64,000 bases of DNA, from positions 1 through 64,000 of the forward strand of contig NZ_BBJR01000024.1 in the NCBI RefSeq assembly GCF_000739875.1. The letters run 5' to 3'. Positions 7,963 through 16,906 of this stretch are shown here, one piece after another; within the stretch, counting starts at the first letter, position 1; the number at the start of each line of letters is the position of its first letter. The stretch is from Comamonas aquatica NBRC 14918. GTDB taxonomy: Bacteria > Pseudomonadota > Gammaproteobacteria > Burkholderiales > Burkholderiaceae_C. The position numbers and the translations under genes are program-made. Under the pieces are notes generated by a model. That model saw nothing but the letters and a program-made list of their open reading frames with translations, was not told the origin of the DNA and ran no database searches.

Positions 7963-8721
7963 TTATGCGGTGCGCACATCGGCCAGCACCGGATTGCCGA
8001 AGTCGGCACGCTCCAGCCAGGCCAGGACCCGTGCAGCGGCTTCGTCGGCCGACGTCAGTGCCCCTGAGCTGTGCAACTGGGCAAAGCGCTGCACGTCCGG
8101 GAAGGCCTGGCTGGAGGCGCTGCGCAACTGGCGTTGCATGTCCGTGTCGATAACGCCAGGGGCCAGCGAGCAGATTTTGGCGCCATTCGGTTTGAGGGCT
8201 TCGTCCAGAGCCACGGACACCGAGAAGTTGTCCATCCCGGCCTTGGCGGCGCAATAGGTGGCCTGCGAGGCGATGGCGCGGCGGCCCAGGCCGGACGAGA
8301 TGTTGAGCACCTGGCGTGGAATCTCCCAGGCCTCGGTAGCCTGCAGGAACGCGGCGGTCAGCAGCATTGGGGCTTCCAGGCCCACACGCAGGGCCTGGGC
8401 AATCGCATTCCAGTCGCTGTCTGCCAGCGGGGCGATGGGGGGGATGACCCCTGCGTTGTTGATCAGGACCACGCGGGCGTAGTCGCCGGGTGATTGCGCG
8501 CGGAGCCAGTCTTTCAACTGTTGGGCCGCAGGCTGTGGTGCTGCCAGATCGTGCTGCCATTGCAGCAGCGTGGCGTGGCCTTCGCGGGCCGTGGTGTCCA
8601 GGTCTGCGTTGCGGTGGCGCGCAATGCCCACTAGGTGGTGGCCCTGGCGCAGGATCTGCCGGGCCATGGACAGGCCCATGCCGCGCGAGCTGCCTGTCAG
8701 GATGTAAAGCTGAGGTTTCAT
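7963..8721 (-). CDS. SDR-family oxidoreductase (sepiapterin/benzil reductase-like)
   Basis: The 252-residue short-chain dehydrogenase has the cofactor motif TGSSRGMG (about residues 8-15), NNAG, and the active-site YCAAK with a preceding serine in NISSG. Arginine follows the glycine motif, which favours NADPH. PGVIDTDMQ marks the usual C-terminal loop. The closest family feel is sepiapterin reductase/YueD-like carbonyl reductases; the substrate is not known. The start at 8721 (MKPQLYILTG) puts the glycine motif where expected. The frame could extend to overlap livF. It lies 50 nt downstream of livF on the same strand. Confidence 0.85.
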   Translation of the reverse strand: MKPQLYILTGSSRGMGLSMARQILRQGHHLVGIARHRNADLDTTAREGHATLLQWQHDLAAPQPAAQQLKDWLRAQSPGDYARVVLINNAGVIPPIAPLADSDWNAIAQALRVGLEAPMLLTAAFLQATEAWEIPRQVLNISSGLGRRAIASQATYCAAKAGMDNFSVSVALDEALKPNGAKICSLAPGVIDTDMQRQLRSASSQAFPDVQRFAQLHSSGALTSADEAAARVLAWLERADFGNPVLADVRTA

Positions 8722-8771
8722 GCGCCGTATCGTAGCGGCTCCATCCGGCGCATGAAACCTCAGAGGGGCGA

Positions 8772-9494
8772 TCAACCGCCCAGGTAGGCTTTGCGCACGG
8801 CGTCGTTGCGCAGCAGGTTGGCACCGGTGTCTTCCAGCACCAGCCGCCCGGTTTCCAGCACGTAGCCGCGGTCGGCAATCTGCAGGGCGCGGTTGGCGTT
8901 CTGCTCCACCAGGAACACCGTGACACCTTGGCTGCGGATGGTCTGGATGATGTCGAAGATCTGCGCAATGATCAGCGGCGCCAGGCCCAGGGTGGGCTCG
9001 TCCATCAACAGCAGACGCGGCTTGGACATCAGCGCACGGCCAATCGCCAGCATCTGTTGCTCGCCACCCGACATCGTGCCTGCGCGCTGTGCCGCACGCT
9101 CCTTCAAGCGTGGGAACAGGTGGAACACGTGGTCCATGCCCGCTTCAATGTCGTGCTTGTTCAGGAAGAAGCCCCCCATCTGCAGGTTCTCCGTGACGGT
9201 GAGGTCCGGGAAGATGCGCCGCCCCTCGGGGGAGACGGCGATCCCGCGCTGCATGATGTGGTGCGTGGGCAGGCTGGTGATGTCCTCGCCTTCGAAATGG
9301 ATGGTGCCGCTGGAGGCGCGGGGATTGCCGCATACCGTCATCAGCAGCGAGGTCTTGCCGGCGCCGTTGGAGCCGATCAGGCTCACGATTTCGCCCTTGT
9401 TGACATGCAGCGACACCTTGTTGACGGCGCAAATCGAGCCGTAATGCGTGCTGATGCTGTCCAGCTCCAGCATCGGTGGATGTGTGCTCATCAT
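8772..9494 (-). CDS. livF: Branched-chain amino-acid ABC transporter ATPase LivF
   Basis: The 240-residue ATPase has Walker A GSNGAGKTS, signature MSGGEQQ and Walker B LLLMDEPTLGLAP, and ends with the LivF-type C-terminus (RKAYLGG). It powers uptake through LivHM. It overlaps the stop of livG by ATGA, so translation is probably coupled. It is the last gene of the livHMGF set on this strand. Confidence 0.93.
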   Translation of the reverse strand: MMSTHPPMLELDSISTHYGSICAVNKVSLHVNKGEIVSLIGSNGAGKTSLLMTVCGNPRASSGTIHFEGEDITSLPTHHIMQRGIAVSPEGRRIFPDLTVTENLQMGGFFLNKHDIEAGMDHVFHLFPRLKERAAQRAGTMSGGEQQMLAIGRALMSKPRLLLMDEPTLGLAPLIIAQIFDIIQTIRSQGVTVFLVEQNANRALQIADRGYVLETGRLVLEDTGANLLRNDAVRKAYLGG

Positions 9495-10261
9495 GCCTCT
9501 CCCAGGTAGGCCTTGATGACCCGTTCATTGTTTCTGACTTCCTCCGGCGTGCCATGGGCAATCGGCTTGCCGTATTCCATGACGGTGATGCGTTCGGAGA
9601 CACCCATGACCAGGCCCATGTCGTGCTCGATCAGCAGGATGGCGACGCCGTACTGGTCGCGCAGCTGGCGGATCAGGGCTTGCAGATCAAGCTTTTCCTG
9701 GGGGTTCAGGCCGGCGGCGGGTTCGTCCAGCATCAGCACCTTGGGCTCGGTGATCATGCAGCGCGCGATTTCCAGGCGGCGCTGGTGACCATAGGCCAGA
9801 TTGCCTGCTTCGCGGTTCGCGAAATCGCGCAGCCCCATGTAGTCCAGCCAGTGCAGGCTGCGCTCGATGGACTCAGCTTCCTGGCGACGGAAGCTGGGGG
9901 TGTTGAACAGGCCGGCCAGGACGGAGGCGCGGTTTTTCTGGTGCTGGGCCACCAGCAGGTTTTCCAGCACCGTCATCTTCTTGAACAGCCGCACGTTCTG
10001 GAAGGTGCGCACGACGCCCTTGCGGGCGACCGTGTGGCTGCCCAGACCGGCAATGCTGGCGTTCTGCAGCAGGATGCTGCCGCCTGTGGGGTTGTAGAAA
10101 CCACTGATGCAGTTGAACACCGTGGTCTTGCCGGCCCCGTTGGGGCCGATGATGGCGAGAATCTGCTTCTCACCCAATTCGAGGCTGACGCCATCGACCG
10201 CAAGCAAGCCGCCAAAGCGCATGCTCAGGTCCTTGACGTCCAACAAATGACTGCTAGGCAT
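9491..10261 (-). CDS. livG: Branched-chain amino-acid ABC transporter ATPase LivG
   Basis: The 256-residue ATPase has Walker A GPNGAGKTT, a signature-like LAYGHQRRLE and Walker B VLMLDEPAAGLNP. The LivG-type insert and the ending VIKAYLGE are present. It pairs with LivF as the two nucleotide-binding subunits. It sits 41 nt downstream of livM and overlaps livF by 4 nt. Confidence 0.94.
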   Translation of the reverse strand: MPSSHLLDVKDLSMRFGGLLAVDGVSLELGEKQILAIIGPNGAGKTTVFNCISGFYNPTGGSILLQNASIAGLGSHTVARKGVVRTFQNVRLFKKMTVLENLLVAQHQKNRASVLAGLFNTPSFRRQEAESIERSLHWLDYMGLRDFANREAGNLAYGHQRRLEIARCMITEPKVLMLDEPAAGLNPQEKLDLQALIRQLRDQYGVAILLIEHDMGLVMGVSERITVMEYGKPIAHGTPEEVRNNERVIKAYLGEA

Positions 10262-10302
10262 GCTGGAGTGTTTTCTTCAAAGAGTGCATGGGATAGATGG
10301 GG

Positions 10303-11550
10303 TCAGGCGCTGCGTTTGGCGGGCACCTTCACATGGTTGCGCGTGACCGGGAACAGTCCCTGGGGGCGCCACACCATCATCAGGATCATGACGAGGCCGA
10401 AGATCAGCATGCGGTATTCGGAGAACTCGCGGGCCAGCTCTGGCAGCACGGTGATCAAAATGGCCGCGACAATCACTCCCAGCTGCGATCCCATGCCTCC
10501 CAGCACCACGATGGCCAGAATCAGGGCCGACTCAATGAAGGTGAAGGATTCGGGGTTCACGATGCCTTGGCGCGCCGCGAAGAACGCGCCCCCAAAGCCT
10601 GCGAACATGGCCCCCAGGGTGAACGCGGACAGCTTGATGTGCATGGGGTTGAGCCCCAGCGAGCGGCAGGCGATCTCATCCTCGCGCAGGGCTTCCCAGG
10701 CGCGGCCGATGGGCATGCGGATGAGGCGGCTGGAGATCCACAGCGTCACCACTGCCAGCATCAGTGCCATCAGGTACAGGAAGATGACCATGTGCACGGA
10801 GCTGAACTCCCAGCCCATGAACTGGTGGAAGGTGGTGGCGCCTTCGACGCTCGGATTGCGTGTCATTTCCAGACCCAGCACCGTGGGCTTGGGAATGCCG
10901 GAAATCCCGTCAGGGCCACCGGTCCAGTCGTTCAGGTTGATCAGCAGCAGGCGGATGATTTCACCAAAGCCCAGCGTCACGATGGCTAGGTAGTCACCGC
11001 GCAGTCGCAGCACAGGAAAGCCGAGCACGAAGCCGAACATGGCCGAGGCGGCACCTGCCAGTGGCAGGGCCTCCCAGAAGCTCCAGCCTGCCCAGTGGAA
11101 CAGCAGGGCGTAGGTGTAGGCGCCAACGGCATAGAAGCCGACAAAGCCCAGGTCCAGCAGGCCGGCAAAGCCCACCACAATGTTCAGGCCCAGGCCCAGC
11201 ATGATGTAGATCATCGCCAGGGTGGCGATGTCCACGGCGTTGCGTCCGGCAAAGAAGGGCCAGGACACGGCCATCAGCAAGGCGGCGAACACCAGGGCAT
11301 TGCGCAGCTTGGGCGTCAGTGCCGGCAGGCTGGGCATGCGCAGGCCCTGGGTGGCACCGCGCAGGGCGGGTTTGAGCAGTTGCACCACGAACACCAGCAC
11401 AGCGGCGCCGAGGACGTAGTTCCAGTGCGGCTCCAGCGTCATGCGGCCGCCGACGCGCTGCAACTGCAAACCAAAGATGGGAGTGACGACCACGGCGGTG
11501 ATGACGGCTGCCATCAGGGCCGGGCCCAGGTTCAGGAGAAGGCGTTGCAT
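10303..11550 (-). CDS. livM: Branched-chain amino-acid ABC transporter permease LivM
   Basis: The 415-residue inner-membrane protein has multiple hydrophobic segments and the LivM core [20 protein letters not shown] followed by [16 protein letters not shown]. It has an extra N-terminal region of about 100 residues (two hydrophobic segments) seen in longer LivM forms. With LivH it forms the membrane channel. Its start overlaps the stop of livH by one nucleotide. Confidence 0.94.
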   Translation of the reverse strand: MQRLLLNLGPALMAAVITAVVVTPIFGLQLQRVGGRMTLEPHWNYVLGAAVLVFVVQLLKPALRGATQGLRMPSLPALTPKLRNALVFAALLMAVSWPFFAGRNAVDIATLAMIYIMLGLGLNIVVGFAGLLDLGFVGFYAVGAYTYALLFHWAGWSFWEALPLAGAASAMFGFVLGFPVLRLRGDYLAIVTLGFGEIIRLLLINLNDWTGGPDGISGIPKPTVLGLEMTRNPSVEGATTFHQFMGWEFSSVHMVIFLYLMALMLAVVTLWISSRLIRMPIGRAWEALREDEIACRSLGLNPMHIKLSAFTLGAMFAGFGGAFFAARQGIVNPESFTFIESALILAIVVLGGMGSQLGVIVAAILITVLPELAREFSEYRMLIFGLVMILMMVWRPQGLFPVTRNHVKVPAKRSA

Positions 11551-12476
11551 CAGACTTTCTCCACTTCAGGCTTGCCCAGCAGACCTGTGGGGCGGAATAG
11601 CAAGATCAGCACCAGCAGGCTGAATGCCACGATGTCCTTGTACTCGGAGGAGATGTAGGCAGCCGCCAGGGTCTCGGCGACGCCCAGGATCACACCACCC
11701 AGCATGGCGCCGGGGATGCTGCCGATGCCCCCCAGCACGGCGGCGGTGAAAGCCTTGATGCCAGCCAGAAAACCGATGAAGGGGTTGAGCTTGCCCACGG
11801 CCAGGGCAATCAGTACGCCGCCCACGGCCGCCAGCATTGCCCCCAGGATGAAAGTGAACGAAATCACGCGGTTGGTGTTGATGCCCAGCAGGCTGGCCAT
11901 GTGCATGTCCTGGGAGCAGGCGCGCGAGGCACGGCCCATGCGCGAGTGCTTGATGTACAGGGTCAGGGCAATCATCAGCACGACCGCCACGGCAATGATC
12001 AGCACGCGGGTGTAGGGCACGAATACCTCGAATCCGCTGCCCATCTCAAACTGGAAAGCACCAGGCAGCAGCGAAGGCACGGCCATGTCGCGCGCACCCT
12101 GCCCCAGGGCGACCCAGTTCTGCAAGAAGATGGACATACCGATCGCGGAGATCAGTGCCACCAGCCGGGGGCTGCTGCGCACCGGCTTGTAGGCCACCTG
12201 TTCGACGGCAAAGCCATAGATGCCGGTGATGACCACGGCCACGATGAGCATCAGGCCGATCACCATCCAGATGGGCACGGTGCCCTGAATGCCGACGGCC
12301 GACAGGGTCACCAGCCCCACGTAGGCACCAATCATGTAGATGTCCCCATGAGCGAAATTGATCATGCCGATGATGCCGTAGACCATGGTGTAGCCGATGG
12401 CGATCAAGGCGTAGATGGCCCCGAGTGAGAGACCGTTGAAAAGCTGCTGTAGCAGTTGGGGGAGAAAGTCGTTCAT
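11550..12476 (-). CDS. livH: Branched-chain amino-acid ABC transporter permease LivH
   Basis: The 308-residue permease has about eight hydrophobic segments and the LivH opening [27 protein letters not shown], followed by [14 protein letters not shown]. The conserved EAA-like region and [16 protein letters not shown] are present. It is the first of four overlapping or near-touching genes livH-livM-livG-livF and lies 111 nt downstream of the binding-protein gene, with a hairpin between. Confidence 0.94.
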   Translation of the reverse strand: MNDFLPQLLQQLFNGLSLGAIYALIAIGYTMVYGIIGMINFAHGDIYMIGAYVGLVTLSAVGIQGTVPIWMVIGLMLIVAVVITGIYGFAVEQVAYKPVRSSPRLVALISAIGMSIFLQNWVALGQGARDMAVPSLLPGAFQFEMGSGFEVFVPYTRVLIIAVAVVLMIALTLYIKHSRMGRASRACSQDMHMASLLGINTNRVISFTFILGAMLAAVGGVLIALAVGKLNPFIGFLAGIKAFTAAVLGGIGSIPGAMLGGVILGVAETLAAAYISSEYKDIVAFSLLVLILLFRPTGLLGKPEVEKV

Positions 12477-12528
12477 GTGCGCAAAGGCCTAACTAAATTG
12501 AAGGGCGCAGCAATACCCGTGTTGAACT

Positions 12529-12571
12529 GAAAAGCCCACAGGCTTGGTGCAAAGCGCTGTGGTGTGGGCTT
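12529..12571 (-). terminator. Hairpin between the liv binding-protein gene and livH
   Basis: A perfect 9-bp stem, AAGCCCACA with TGTGGGCTT, and a loop of 22 nt. On the minus strand four T residues follow. The T-run is short, so partial termination is more likely than full. This would lower transporter expression relative to the binding protein. Confidence 0.55.
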
Positions 12572-12587
12572 GGTCAGTGGCTACGGA

Positions 12588-13712
12588 TTACTTGGTCGCA
12601 GGCGTCTTGCTGCCGTCCTTGTGCCACTGGAAGATCTGGAAGTCGAATGCGTTCAGGTCGCCTTGCTTGTTCCAGGACACAGGGCCGATCACGGTGTTGA
12701 TGGTCGCCTTGTGCAGGTGGTCGGCCACCTTCTTGGGATCGTCACCCACGGCCTTGATGCTCTCGGCGATCGCCTGCGTTGCCGCATACGCGGTCAACTG
12801 GAACGCGCCCGAAGGATTGCGCTTCTTGTCCTGGAACGCCTTCACGATGGCCGCGTTCTTGGGGTTGGTGGAGAAGTCGGCAGGCAGGGTCACCAGCATG
12901 CCTTCGACGGCGTTGCCGGCAATCGCATTGACTTCAGGGTTGCCCACGCCTTCAGGGCCCATCATGCGCACCTTCAGGCCTTGCTCGCTGGCCTGGCGCA
13001 GCAGCAGGCCCATTTCGGGGTGGTAGCCGCCGTAGTAGACAAAGTCAACGCCCGCGCTCTTGAGCTTGGTGATGATGGCAGAGTAGTCGCTGTCGCCGGC
13101 GTTGATGCCTTCAAACAGGGCCACGTTGACCTTGGCCTTTTGCAGCTGGTCGCGCACGGACGAGGCAATGCCCTGGCCATACGACTGCTTGTCGTGCAGC
13201 ACGGCGACCTTGGTGGGCTTGGCCTTTTCGATGATGAACTTGGCGGCGGAAGGACCTTGTTGGTCGTCGCGACCGATGGTGCGGAAGATGTAATGGAAGT
13301 TCTTGCCTTCGGTCAGCGCGGGCGACGTGGCCGAAGGGGTCACCACCACCACGCCTTCGTTGTCATAGATGGGGGCTGCGGCAATCGCAGCGCCGGAGCA
13401 GACTGGGCCGATCATGTAGCCGATCTTGCTGTTGACCACGCGGTTGGCAGCCACAGGGCCTTGCTTGGGTTCGCAGGCATCGTCTACGGTGGTGACTTCG
13501 ATCTTCTTGCCATTGATGCCGCCGGCCGCGTTGATTTGTTCCACGGCGGTCGAGACGCCTTCCTTCACCATGTCCCCGTACTGGGTCAGCGGACCGGTGG
13601 TTGGGATCACCATGGCGAACTTGATGTTTTGTGCGTAGGCTTGGCTGGTGACGGCTGCGCCCAGCAGGCCCAGGGTTGCCACGATGGTTTTCAATTGAAA
13701 CGAAGCACGCAT
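12588..13712 (-). CDS. livJ: Branched-chain amino-acid ABC transporter binding protein
   Basis: The 374-residue periplasmic protein has a signal peptide (positive MRASFQLK, hydrophobic core, AYAQ cut) and the type I peri-binding fold: IKFAMVIPTTGPLTQYGD, EQINAAGGINGKKIE, GPVCSGAAIAAAPIY, and YGQG. LivJ/LivK proteins bind leucine, isoleucine and valine; exact specificity cannot be read here, so the symbol means family only. ATG at 13712 follows AGAGGA on the minus strand. The operon promoter should lie within 13713-13960. Confidence 0.92.
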   Translation of the reverse strand: MRASFQLKTIVATLGLLGAAVTSQAYAQNIKFAMVIPTTGPLTQYGDMVKEGVSTAVEQINAAGGINGKKIEVTTVDDACEPKQGPVAANRVVNSKIGYMIGPVCSGAAIAAAPIYDNEGVVVVTPSATSPALTEGKNFHYIFRTIGRDDQQGPSAAKFIIEKAKPTKVAVLHDKQSYGQGIASSVRDQLQKAKVNVALFEGINAGDSDYSAIITKLKSAGVDFVYYGGYHPEMGLLLRQASEQGLKVRMMGPEGVGNPEVNAIAGNAVEGMLVTLPADFSTNPKNAAIVKAFQDKKRNPSGAFQLTAYAATQAIAESIKAVGDDPKKVADHLHKATINTVIGPVSWNKQGDLNAFDFQIFQWHKDGSKTPATK

Positions 13713-13960
13713 GGTTGTATGTCCTCTTGGTTGGTTTTGCATCCGGCATTTGCATGCCCTTGAGGGATAGCTGCAAATTGCATGCCTGATGCGCGAGGTG
13801 CCAAGCTTAAAAATTTGCTAGCAAAAGGCGCAACCGGGTTTGTCTCTATGGCGCTGCGCGCAGAGGGAAAGTTTGCAAATCGCTGCGGAGAATCAAGATT
13901 AATGCGCGCGTGGTCGCTTATTTAGAATTTGCTGTTGTGGCATGGGGTAAGCCCGGGTGC

Positions 13961-14620
13961 TCAAAACGGAGCCGGGCTTTGAACCTGCAACGGGCTGCCG
14001 GATACCGGGTGCTGGAACTGCAACGTGGTCGCGTGCAGCAGCAGTCTGGGGGCCATGGCGACGACGTCCGCAGGGGCATACAAGGCATCGCCCAGCATCG
14101 GGTGACCGATGTGGGTCATGTGCACCCGCAACTGGTGGGAGCGGCCAGTGATGGGTTCTAGCCACAGCCTGGTGCTGTGCGGGGGAATTCCGCGCTGGTC
14201 GGGATGCACCTGGTAGCGGGTCTGGCTGGGCTTGCCGGTCGCTGGACACACGATCTGCAAAGGGCGGCGCTCCCAGTCGCACACCAACGGGGCATCCACC
14301 ATGCTCCAATCCTGTTCGGGCGCAGCGACCTGGCCGAAGACCACGGCGGTGTAGCGCTTGTGCACTTCCCGTGCGGCAAACGCTTTGCCCAGGTCGCTTT
14401 GCACTGTCTTGGTGCGCGCCAGAATGACCAGGCCCGACGTGGACATGTCCAGGCGGTGGACCACCAGGGCATCGGGCCAGTGCTGCAACGCGCGGTGGAT
14501 CAGGCAGTCCTGCTTGTCCTCGCCGCGGCCTGGGACGCTCAGCAGGCCGGAGGGCTTGTCGAGCACCAGCAGGTGCTCGTCTTCATACAGACAAGAAGGA
14601 CGGGGCGCAACAACAGTCAT
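13961..14620 (-). CDS. rluA: RluA-family rRNA/tRNA pseudouridine synthase
   Basis: The 219-residue enzyme has the catalytic motif HRLDMSTSGLVILA, with the aspartate as nucleophile, and GRSHQLRVH plus GDALYAP downstream. There is no S4 domain. The length equals that of E. coli RluA, which modifies 23S rRNA U746 and U32 of some tRNAs. The start at 14620 was chosen because the family N-terminus (LYEDEHLLVLDKPSG) begins there and the ATG overlaps the stop of the upstream histidine kinase (TGATG). Confidence 0.88.
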   Translation of the reverse strand: MTVVAPRPSCLYEDEHLLVLDKPSGLLSVPGRGEDKQDCLIHRALQHWPDALVVHRLDMSTSGLVILARTKTVQSDLGKAFAAREVHKRYTAVVFGQVAAPEQDWSMVDAPLVCDWERRPLQIVCPATGKPSQTRYQVHPDQRGIPPHSTRLWLEPITGRSHQLRVHMTHIGHPMLGDALYAPADVVAMAPRLLLHATTLQFQHPVSGSPLQVQSPAPF

Positions 14621-16818
14621 CAGGGCTTTTGGTGGAGGAGGCGGTCCACCGTCTCGCACAGTTCGTCCACATCGTTCGGTTTGTGAATCAGGGCCAGGGC
14701 CCCGGCGTCCAGGGCCTGGGCCTCGATCTCGGCGGTGACATAGCCGGAGGCCAGCGCGACGGGCAGGTCCGGGCGGATGCGCTTGGAGTCCCGCACCAGA
14801 TCCACCCCACAATACCCGGGCATGTTGTAGTCGGTCACCAGCAAGTCGTAGGCATGCGGGTTCTGCTCCAGGGCGGCCGTGGCTTCGCGCGGATCCAGGA
14901 AGCCCGACACCTGGTAGCCGCGGCGGCGCAGCAGGCGCTGCACCAGCGAGACCAGGGCGTGGTCATCGTCCACATACATCACATGCGGGCGCTCTTGCAC
15001 GGTGGCGGCAGCGTGGGCCGGGGGAAGCGTGCAGATGTGCGAGGTGGCAAAGCGCGGCGGTGGCACCGTCGGGGTGGAGGCCAGGAGGTTGACCGGGAAG
15101 TACAGGGTGAACGCGCTGCCCTGGCCGAGTTTGCTGGTGACGTCCACCGCGCCCCCATGGGTGCGCATCACGCCGTGCACCACTGCCAGACCCAGGCCGG
15201 TGCCCTGGCCCACGGGCTTGGTGGTGAAAAATGGTTCGAAGATGCGTTGCAGGGTCTCGGGCGACATGCCGGGGCCGTTGTCCTGCACCGTGATGGCGAT
15301 GTAGTCGCCCAGGCTCAGGCCCAGCCGTTCGCACAGGCGTTGCTCCGACATGCTGAGCGTGGCCTCCATGCGCACCAGCCCGCGGTTGTCGCCAATTGCG
15401 TGCACGGCGTTGGTGGTCAGGTTGAACAGCGCCTGCTCGACCTGGGTCGGGTCGGCCAGCATGTGGGGCAGCTCCGGGGGGGCATCCACCTGCAGCTCAA
15501 TCGCGGGTGGCAGGGTGACACGCAGCAGGCGCTCGGTGTCGCGCATCACCTCTGAGGCGCGGACCGCATAGCGCTTGGGCGGCTCGTTGCGGCTGAAGGT
15601 CAGGATCTGGCGCACCAGATCGCGCGCCCGGCGGCCAGCTTTCTCGATCTCCAGCAGGCTTTCCATGGCCTGCGGGTTGTGGCTGCAATCGGCCTTGGCC
15701 AGCTCCACATTGCCCAGGATGGCCCCCACGATGTTGTTGAAGTCATGGGCAATCCCGCCGGCCATGGTGCCCAGGGCCTGCATCTTGTGCGACTCGCGCA
15801 GTTGCAGCTCCAGTTCGCTGCGCTGGGCCTCGGCGCGTTTGCGGCTGGTCAGGTCGCGGGCGAAGACGGTGGTGATCTCGCCATCGGACAGGCGCTCGAA
15901 GGACATGCCCACTTCCACCGGCAAGGTCTTGCCCGTGGCGGTCAGGGCGGTCATCTCGCCCAGCATGGCCTGCGTGGTCAGGGGAGCGAATTCCAGGGCG
16001 TGCACGGCATCCGGCAGGAAGCGCGACAGCTTGCTGCCCAGGGCATCCGTGGCCGGGCACAGGAACAAGGCCGCCGCCGTGGGGTTGAAAACCGTGATGC
16101 ACTGGTTCTGGTCCACGCAGATGATGGCGTCCAGCGAGCTGTTGATCACCGATTCCAGGCGGCGTTCGCTGGCATGCAGCTGGTCGTTGCGCTGCTGCAG
16201 TTGCTGGCGTTCGGCAAGCAGCGGGCCCTGGTCCACCAGGGCGCACATGAATTGCGCGATGGTTGGGCCTTCGCGCTGGGGAATCTGGATACAGGCGATG
16301 TGCAGGTCGCCCTGCATCTGCTCGCCGTTGCCCAGGCTGAAGACCACTTCCTGCACTTCGCTGCGCCCGGCTTGGCGCGCCAGCACAAAACCCTCGGCCA
16401 CGCGGTCGCTGTCGGCGGGGCTGACGAGCGGCATGAAGGAGACAAACAGCCGGTCATGGCCTTCGGCCTGGAAGGCGTTGTGCGCCATGGCATTCGCCTG
16501 GATGACCATGTCATGCTCATCGAGCACCAGCAGGGGCAGGGGCACGCTGGAGAACAGGGCCTCGAAGCGCTCCGAGGCACTCTCGGCCACAGCCTGGCTG
16601 TAATCCAGCACCTTGTTCTGGATTTCCAGCTCGTTCTGGTAGTTGCGCAGCTCGGCGATCAGGGCCGCCAGCGGGTCGTCGCTCAGCGATTCCTCGCTCA
16701 CCTGCAGCGCTGGCAGCACATCCAGCGCGGCGGGGTCCAGTTCGGGCAGCAAATCCTGGACGGGCGTGGAAGCGTCTGCTTCGCGGGTGATCAGAAAGGA
16801 AAGGTCTGGGCGACTCAT
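14620..16818 (-). CDS. Hybrid sensor histidine kinase with C-terminal receiver
   Basis: The protein is 732 residues from ATG 16818, or 736 from ATG 16830. It has two PAS-like regions (about 85-195 and 220-330), a HisKA segment with phospho-acceptor H in GGIAHDFNN (about 358), an HATPase domain (DNGPGMSP, TGLGLAVVHGV) and a C-terminal receiver (about 610-732) with VDDD, the phospho-acceptor D in LLVTDYNMPG and the conserved K in IHKP. No transmembrane helix is evident, so it is likely cytoplasmic. The signal and output partner are unknown. The receiver has no attached DNA-binding domain. It overlaps rluA by one base. Confidence 0.92.
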   Translation of the reverse strand: MSRPDLSFLITREADASTPVQDLLPELDPAALDVLPALQVSEESLSDDPLAALIAELRNYQNELEIQNKVLDYSQAVAESASERFEALFSSVPLPLLVLDEHDMVIQANAMAHNAFQAEGHDRLFVSFMPLVSPADSDRVAEGFVLARQAGRSEVQEVVFSLGNGEQMQGDLHIACIQIPQREGPTIAQFMCALVDQGPLLAERQQLQQRNDQLHASERRLESVINSSLDAIICVDQNQCITVFNPTAAALFLCPATDALGSKLSRFLPDAVHALEFAPLTTQAMLGEMTALTATGKTLPVEVGMSFERLSDGEITTVFARDLTSRKRAEAQRSELELQLRESHKMQALGTMAGGIAHDFNNIVGAILGNVELAKADCSHNPQAMESLLEIEKAGRRARDLVRQILTFSRNEPPKRYAVRASEVMRDTERLLRVTLPPAIELQVDAPPELPHMLADPTQVEQALFNLTTNAVHAIGDNRGLVRMEATLSMSEQRLCERLGLSLGDYIAITVQDNGPGMSPETLQRIFEPFFTTKPVGQGTGLGLAVVHGVMRTHGGAVDVTSKLGQGSAFTLYFPVNLLASTPTVPPPRFATSHICTLPPAHAAATVQERPHVMYVDDDHALVSLVQRLLRRRGYQVSGFLDPREATAALEQNPHAYDLLVTDYNMPGYCGVDLVRDSKRIRPDLPVALASGYVTAEIEAQALDAGALALIHKPNDVDELCETVDRLLHQKP

Positions 16819-16906
16819 GGGCGGCAGCACCGGCAGCGGGACGTGGAGGCGCAGTGTAAGCGCCCTCCGTGAAGGGCACGACGGGAAACCCCCAGAGGAC
16901 TGGGGA

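Noticed and set aside
13949-13979. AAGCCCGG/CCGGGCTT dyad at the rluA stop as a terminator
   Set aside because: No T-run follows on the minus strand, so intrinsic termination is doubtful.
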